From Corynebacterium sp. (GTDB taxonomy: Bacteria > Actinomycetota > Actinomycetes > Mycobacteriales > Mycobacteriaceae): DNA of 8,725 nucleotides. A program made the translations under genes and the position numbers. Below are positions 5,803-8,725 of this stretch, one piece after another (the first letter of the stretch is position 1; each line of letters opens with the position of its first letter). The stretch covers positions 20,205 through 28,929 of the forward strand of contig NZ_JAUMTY010000006.1 of assembly GCF_030530965.1 (NCBI RefSeq), read 5' to 3'. The notes beneath the pieces are model-generated. The model saw only the letters and a list, made by a program, of their open reading frames with translations. It did no database searches and was not told the DNA's origin.

Positions 5803-7095
5803 TTAGCCCTCCTTGGTGGCCGCTGCAGCCGCCTTCGCGGCAGGACGCAATGCAGATTCAATGCGAGAGAAATCTTCGTCGGTCAACGCCGTAGATACAA
5901 ACCAGGTCTCAAATGGCGACGGCGCCGTGTACACACCGTTGTCCAACAGCTCGTGGAAGAACGGGGCGTAACGGAACGTGTCCGCGGCTTGCATGTCCGC
6001 GAAATTATGCCCCTCACCCTCGGCAAAGCGCACCGACAGGAACGTCGACGCACGCTGGATGTGGTGGGCAACGCCCTCACGTTCCAGAGCCTCGTGCAGC
6101 AATTTCTCCAACCGGTCGGCATTCGCGCGGATCGTCTCGTAGCACTTCTCATCGGCCAGGCGTAACGACGCTAACCCAGCGGCCATCGCCACGGGGTTAC
6201 CCGACAGCGTCCCCGCCTGGTACACAGGCCCCTCCGGCGCAAGGTAGGACATGATGTCGCGTCGGCCACCAAATGCCGCAGCCGGCAGCCCGCCCGACAC
6301 AACTTTGCCGAAGGTGACGAGGTCGCCTGCCACGCCGTCGACGCCGTACCAGCCCTCATGCGAGGTGCGGAAACCCGTCATGACCTCGTCGAGAATAAGA
6401 AGAGCACCATACTCGTGGGCGATTTCCTTGAGCCCAGCATTGAACCCCTCGTGAGGCGCGACGGTCCCCATATTCCCCGCTGCGGCCTCGGCAATCACGC
6501 AGGCGATGTCGTCCGGATGCTTCTCGAACACATCACGAACCGCGTCGAGATCGTTGTACGGGACCACGATCGTGTCGCTCTGTGTCACACCTGGTGAATC
6601 CGGCAAACCGAAGGTCGCCACGCCACTGCCCGCCGAGACCAGGAGGGAATCGACGTGCCCGTGGTAGCACCCCGCGAACTTCACGACCGTCGACCGGCCC
6701 GTGAAACCGCGCGCCAACCGGACCGCGGACATGGTTGCCTCGGTACCGGAGTTGACCATGCGCACTTCGTCCACCGCGGTGCGGCCAATAATCTCCTTAG
6801 CCAGGCTGTTTTCCGCAGCAGTGGGCGCTCCGAACGACAGACCCTTCGTCGCAGCTTCCTGGACTGCCTCCACAATCGCGGGATGGGCGTTGCCGTGCAG
6901 CATCGGCCCCCAGGATGACACCAAATCCACGTACTCGTTTCCATCGACATCGCGCAGGTGGCTGCCCTTCGCGGAGTCAATGAACAGCGGCGTGCCCCCC
7001 ACCGAGCCAAATGCGCGCACCGGGGAATTCACACCACCCGGGATCAATTCACGAGCTTGTGAGAACAAATCACTACTACGAGTCATAGTTTTCAT
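5803..7095 (-). CDS. hemL: Glutamate-1-semialdehyde 2,1-aminomutase (HemL), from its internal start
   Basis: HemL converts glutamate-1-semialdehyde to 5-aminolevulinate in the cytoplasm using PLP/PMP, the last step of the C5 route into haem. Counted from the ATG at 7095 the protein is 430 aa, the normal family length. It opens with the family signature LIPGGVNSPVRAF (17-29). It keeps NSGTEA (115-120), YHGH (144-147), EAAAGNMG (203-210), LDEVMTGFR (235-243) and the PLP lysine Lys264 in TFGKVVSGGLP. The ATG has GGAG (7108-7105) nine bases upstream; a second ATG three codons later is an alternative. Upstream the same frame stays open into an RNase HI domain, so a longer fused product is also possible. 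The C-terminal Ala/Lys-rich tail carries the ribosome site of the next gene. The function call is firm; only the start is open. Confidence 0.93.
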   Translation of the reverse strand: MKTMTRSSDLFSQARELIPGGVNSPVRAFGSVGGTPLFIDSAKGSHLRDVDGNEYVDLVSSWGPMLHGNAHPAIVEAVQEAATKGLSFGAPTAAENSLAKEIIGRTAVDEVRMVNSGTEATMSAVRLARGFTGRSTVVKFAGCYHGHVDSLLVSAGSGVATFGLPDSPGVTQSDTIVVPYNDLDAVRDVFEKHPDDIACVIAEAAAGNMGTVAPHEGFNAGLKEIAHEYGALLILDEVMTGFRTSHEGWYGVDGVAGDLVTFGKVVSGGLPAAAFGGRRDIMSYLAPEGPVYQAGTLSGNPVAMAAGLASLRLADEKCYETIRANADRLEKLLHEALEREGVAHHIQRASTFLSVRFAEGEGHNFADMQAADTFRYAPFFHELLDNGVYTAPSPFETWFVSTALTDEDFSRIESALRPAAKAAAAATKEG

Positions 7096-7644
7096 GGTAG
7101 GGAACTCCGCTGCTAACTGCCCACACTCGTCCGCGGACGACGCCGACTCACGCGAATACCCCGGCCCCCGGTTTGGTTCTTGCCGACGCTTATACGCCAT
7201 CGCTGCCGCATTCGCGCGGCTATCAGCAGCCTCGTTGAGTTCATGGCCGGCGTGCCCCTTGACCCACCGGAATGTCACCGCAGCCCCGCTCTTCCGACGA
7301 CGCGTGAGCAGTTCGTCGATCTCCTTGATCTGCTCCACGTTCAGGACGGGTTTCCCGTTCGACTTCTTCCAGCCCTTTTTCTTCCACCCATGGACCCACT
7401 TTGTTACCGAGTTAATGACGTATTGGGAGTCGCAGAAAACCTCCAAGCCCTCCGGACGACCATTACTATCGCACACATGTTCGGTAACGCGCAACAATTG
7501 ACGGACGGCCTCAAGCTCGCCCTTGTTATTCGTCCCCCGTGACCATCCCCCAGCAGCCCAATGGGCGTCGTCAATGTACCAAGCCCACCCCGAAGGGCCT
7601 GGATTTCCAATCGCTGATCCGTCAACCGCAGCCGTAATTGTCAT
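5803..7644 (-). CDS. rnhA: Ribonuclease HI fused in frame to HemL
   Basis: The N-terminal 160 or so residues form a complete ribonuclease HI, which cleaves the RNA strand of RNA-DNA hybrids. The metal-binding residues are all present: Asp8 (AAVDGS), Glu43 (NNKGELEAV), Asp72 (FCDSQYV) and Asp141 (NEAADSRAN), plus His131 in WVKGHAGHE. The basic handle (about 83-100, WVHGWKKKGWKK) is kept. The domain ends near GPGY (160-163), where corynebacterial RNase HI proteins usually stop. Here a 20-residue polar linker runs straight into HemL, giving 613 aa with no stop. The ATG at 7644 is preferred because a -10 TACACT lies seven bases upstream (leaderless); a GTG at 7665 would add seven residues. Either a true bifunctional polypeptide or two overlapping products is possible. 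The family call is firm; whether the fusion is expressed is uncertain. Confidence 0.75.
   Translation of the reverse strand: MTITAAVDGSAIGNPGPSGWAWYIDDAHWAAGGWSRGTNNKGELEAVRQLLRVTEHVCDSNGRPEGLEVFCDSQYVINSVTKWVHGWKKKGWKKSNGKPVLNVEQIKEIDELLTRRRKSGAAVTFRWVKGHAGHELNEAADSRANAAAMAYKRRQEPNRGPGYSRESASSADECGQLAAEFPTMKTMTRSSDLFSQARELIPGGVNSPVRAFGSVGGTPLFIDSAKGSHLRDVDGNEYVDLVSSWGPMLHGNAHPAIVEAVQEAATKGLSFGAPTAAENSLAKEIIGRTAVDEVRMVNSGTEATMSAVRLARGFTGRSTVVKFAGCYHGHVDSLLVSAGSGVATFGLPDSPGVTQSDTIVVPYNDLDAVRDVFEKHPDDIACVIAEAAAGNMGTVAPHEGFNAGLKEIAHEYGALLILDEVMTGFRTSHEGWYGVDGVAGDLVTFGKVVSGGLPAAAFGGRRDIMSYLAPEGPVYQAGTLSGNPVAMAAGLASLRLADEKCYETIRANADRLEKLLHEALEREGVAHHIQRASTFLSVRFAEGEGHNFADMQAADTFRYAPFFHELLDNGVYTAPSPFETWFVSTALTDEDFSRIESALRPAAKAAAAATKEG
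7093..7108 (-). promoter_or_regulatory. Internal ribosome binding site and start for HemL
   Basis: GGAG (7108-7105) lies nine bases before ATG (7095-7093) within the RNase HI-HemL reading frame. The spacing is normal, and the predicted HemL then has its usual length and N-terminus. This suggests that HemL can be started independently even though no stop codon ends the upstream domain. Confidence 0.55.
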
Positions 7645-7657
7645 GACGCTCAGTGTA
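7644..7657 (-). promoter_or_regulatory. Probable leaderless promoter (-10) for the RNase HI-hemL operon
   Basis: TACACT (7657-7652) matches the TAnnnT -10 pattern of actinobacterial housekeeping promoters and ends seven bases before the ATG at 7644. Transcription would therefore start on or next to the start codon. No Shine-Dalgarno sequence is visible before that ATG, as expected for a leaderless mRNA, which is common in this group. No convincing -35 is visible at 16-18 bp. Confidence 0.45.
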
Positions 7658-7702
7658 AACGGCACCTAGGACATGAACCCATAAGTGCCGTTATTCAGGG
7701 CG

Positions 7703-7716
7703 TTGTCCAGGGACAA
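7703..7716. repeat. Short inverted repeat TTGTCC-AG-GGACAA
   Basis: TTGTCC (7703-7708) and GGACAA (7711-7716) are perfect inverted repeats separated by two bases, in the 115-nt gap between the ATPase-like gene and the RNase HI start. It lies about 45 bases upstream of the proposed -10, so it could be an operator. As an RNA hairpin after the ATPase-like gene it lacks a T-run. Function is unknown. Confidence 0.35.
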
Positions 7717-7780
7717 TGCGGCATTATTTATTGCCGACGTGGCGACGCCAGGTTGCACGCCCCACGCGCCAACCCCAGCC

Positions 7781-8725
7781 TTACGCCCGCCGCAGCGTCA
7801 ACGTCCGCATCTCAATCACGGTCGAGCCCAGCAGCATCAACAGCGTGGACACCAACGGGTTAATGATCGACAACGCACCGCCCACCAGCGCGAACGTGTT
7901 ATACGCACGCGAGAAGTTCATGTTGCCCTTGCCCACGCGCCGGACCTTCGTCGCCAAGTTCACGGCATCAGGAACAGCGCGTACCTCGTCGCGAAGAATA
8001 ACGACCGACGCATCAACCGTGTCCAGGCAATCGGCAGCACCAACGAGGATTCCGACGTCGGCCACCGCCAGGTACTTCATCAAGTCGCGGTCACCAACGA
8101 GGGCAACGCTGTAGCCCTCGCGGTGCATGGACCGCACGGCCGCCCCTTTACGCGATGGTGCGATCCCGGCCAGAACCAGGCTCATGCCTAAACTGTCCGC
8201 GGACTTCTTGGCCACCGGGTAGGTATCGCGGGAGAGCATTCCCGTCTCGATGCCCATATCTTCCAGCTGCTCAATGGCCTCGGCGGCGTCGTCCTTGGTC
8301 GCGTCGATCACGGTGATCACGCCACGATTCTTGTTCTTCCAGGACACCACCAAGGGGGTCCCACCGGAAATCGCAGCCATCGCAAGGCGATCATCCTTCA
8401 GCTCGGACAGATCGCGGGGCCGCCATAGCGCAGCTTTCACGGAACTCATCTCGCCGCGGATCGGAATATCCACGGTGCCGATAAAGGACCCGTTGTCGGT
8501 GATCTGCTCGCCCGTCACCTCGATCCAGTGGGGGACGCTGCTCCCCCCGGCCCCCAGGTCACGCGATTCACGGGCGGCTTTCACCAGCGCGCGAGACACG
8601 CCATGCTCGCTCTCCATGGCCAGGGCACCCGCCACGCGCAGGATCAAGTCGGCGTTCTCCCCTTCCGCCGCGGTCACGCTCTCCACTTTCATATTTCCGG
8701 TGGTCAGCGTGCCCACGCGGTTGAA
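7781..8725 (-). CDS. P-type ATPase-like protein with degenerate catalytic motifs (C-terminal part)
   Basis: The frame enters from the right edge and ends at TAA, giving 314 residues of a heavy-metal-type (P1B-like) ATPase: phosphorylation site, nucleotide-binding region, remaining P-domain and final membrane segments (about 265-305). The fold is recognisable but key residues differ. DKTGTLT reads NRVGTLT (residues 2-8), so the phosphorylated Asp is Asn. The N-domain His-Pro is HG (ESEHGVS, His41), the TGDN motif is SRDT (165-168), and GDGxNDxP is GDRDLMKY (211-218). The lysine in the APSRKGAAV segment is kept. The frame is intact with normal codon use, so this looks like a maintained pseudoenzyme rather than a decayed gene. 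It precedes the RNase HI-hemL unit by 115 nt on the same strand. My recollection is that corynebacterial hem clusters often include such an ATPase-like gene; this needs checking. Confidence 0.8.
   Translation of the reverse strand, partial: FNRVGTLTTGNMKVESVTAAEGENADLILRVAGALAMESEHGVSRALVKAARESRDLGAGGSSVPHWIEVTGEQITDNGSFIGTVDIPIRGEMSSVKAALWRPRDLSELKDDRLAMAAISGGTPLVVSWKNKNRGVITVIDATKDDAAEAIEQLEDMGIETGMLSRDTYPVAKKSADSLGMSLVLAGIAPSRKGAAVRSMHREGYSVALVGDRDLMKYLAVADVGILVGAADCLDTVDASVVILRDEVRAVPDAVNLATKVRRVGKGNMNFSRAYNTFALVGGALSIINPLVSTLLMLLGSTVIEMRTLTLRRA

Noticed and set aside
5799..5861. Upstream extension of the histidine phosphatase by 21 residues
   Set aside because: The extension overlaps hemL and is Arg-rich, whereas a GTG directly before the family N-terminus has a near-perfect ribosome site.
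6701..7501. Plus-strand open frame of 266 codons across hemL and RNase HI
   Set aside because: It is antisense to two clearly recognised domains and shows no family motif or ribosome site.

Overview
The window looks like chromosomal DNA of a high-GC actinobacterium, most probably a Corynebacterium. The signs are a GC content judged by eye at just under 60%, GTG and TTG starts beside ATG, an apparent leaderless promoter, and a gene order (hemL, histidine phosphatase, thioredoxin-like lipoprotein, CcdA, ResB, CcsB) that I know from corynebacteria. The moderate GC would suit a C. kroppenstedtii-like lineage, but that is a guess. No tRNA, rRNA, CRISPR array, insertion sequence or phage gene is visible.

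Almost everything lies on the minus strand and is best read from right to left. At the right edge (8725-7781) is the C-terminal part of a P-type ATPase-like protein, cut by the window end, in which the phosphorylation motif and other catalytic motifs are degenerate. A 115-nt gap follows, with a small palindrome and a -10 element that places a transcription start on an ATG. Next comes an RNase HI domain that runs, with no stop codon, into HemL (glutamate-1-semialdehyde aminomutase). HemL also has its own in-frame ATG and ribosome binding site, so it may be made as a fusion, alone, or both ways. Four nucleotides after hemL begins a histidine-phosphatase (phosphoglycerate mutase-like) gene. Then come a thioredoxin-like lipoprotein, CcdA (overlapping it by one base), ResB (TTG start) and CcsB (ResC-like, with the WWD haem-handling motif).

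The genes form a coherent unit. HemL makes 5-aminolevulinate, the first committed tetrapyrrole precursor made from Glu-tRNA. CcdA carries electrons across the membrane to the extracytoplasmic thioredoxin-like protein, which would keep apocytochrome CXXCH cysteines reduced. ResB and CcsB form the system II complex that moves haem and ligates it to those cysteines. The histidine phosphatase sits conserved in this set without a known role there. RNase HI has no obvious link to haem and appears to have been joined to hemL by loss of a stop codon.

The left 427 nt are mostly non-coding. They hold the probable tail of a plus-strand gene (3-77), a two-tier inverted repeat (104-181) followed by four T residues, and an elaborate nested hairpin (336-429) that starts at the ccsB stop codon and probably ends the operon transcript.

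The observations most worth a second look are the RNase HI-HemL fused reading frame, the degenerate P-type ATPase, and the two structured non-coding elements at the left end. I see no wholly new multi-gene system here.
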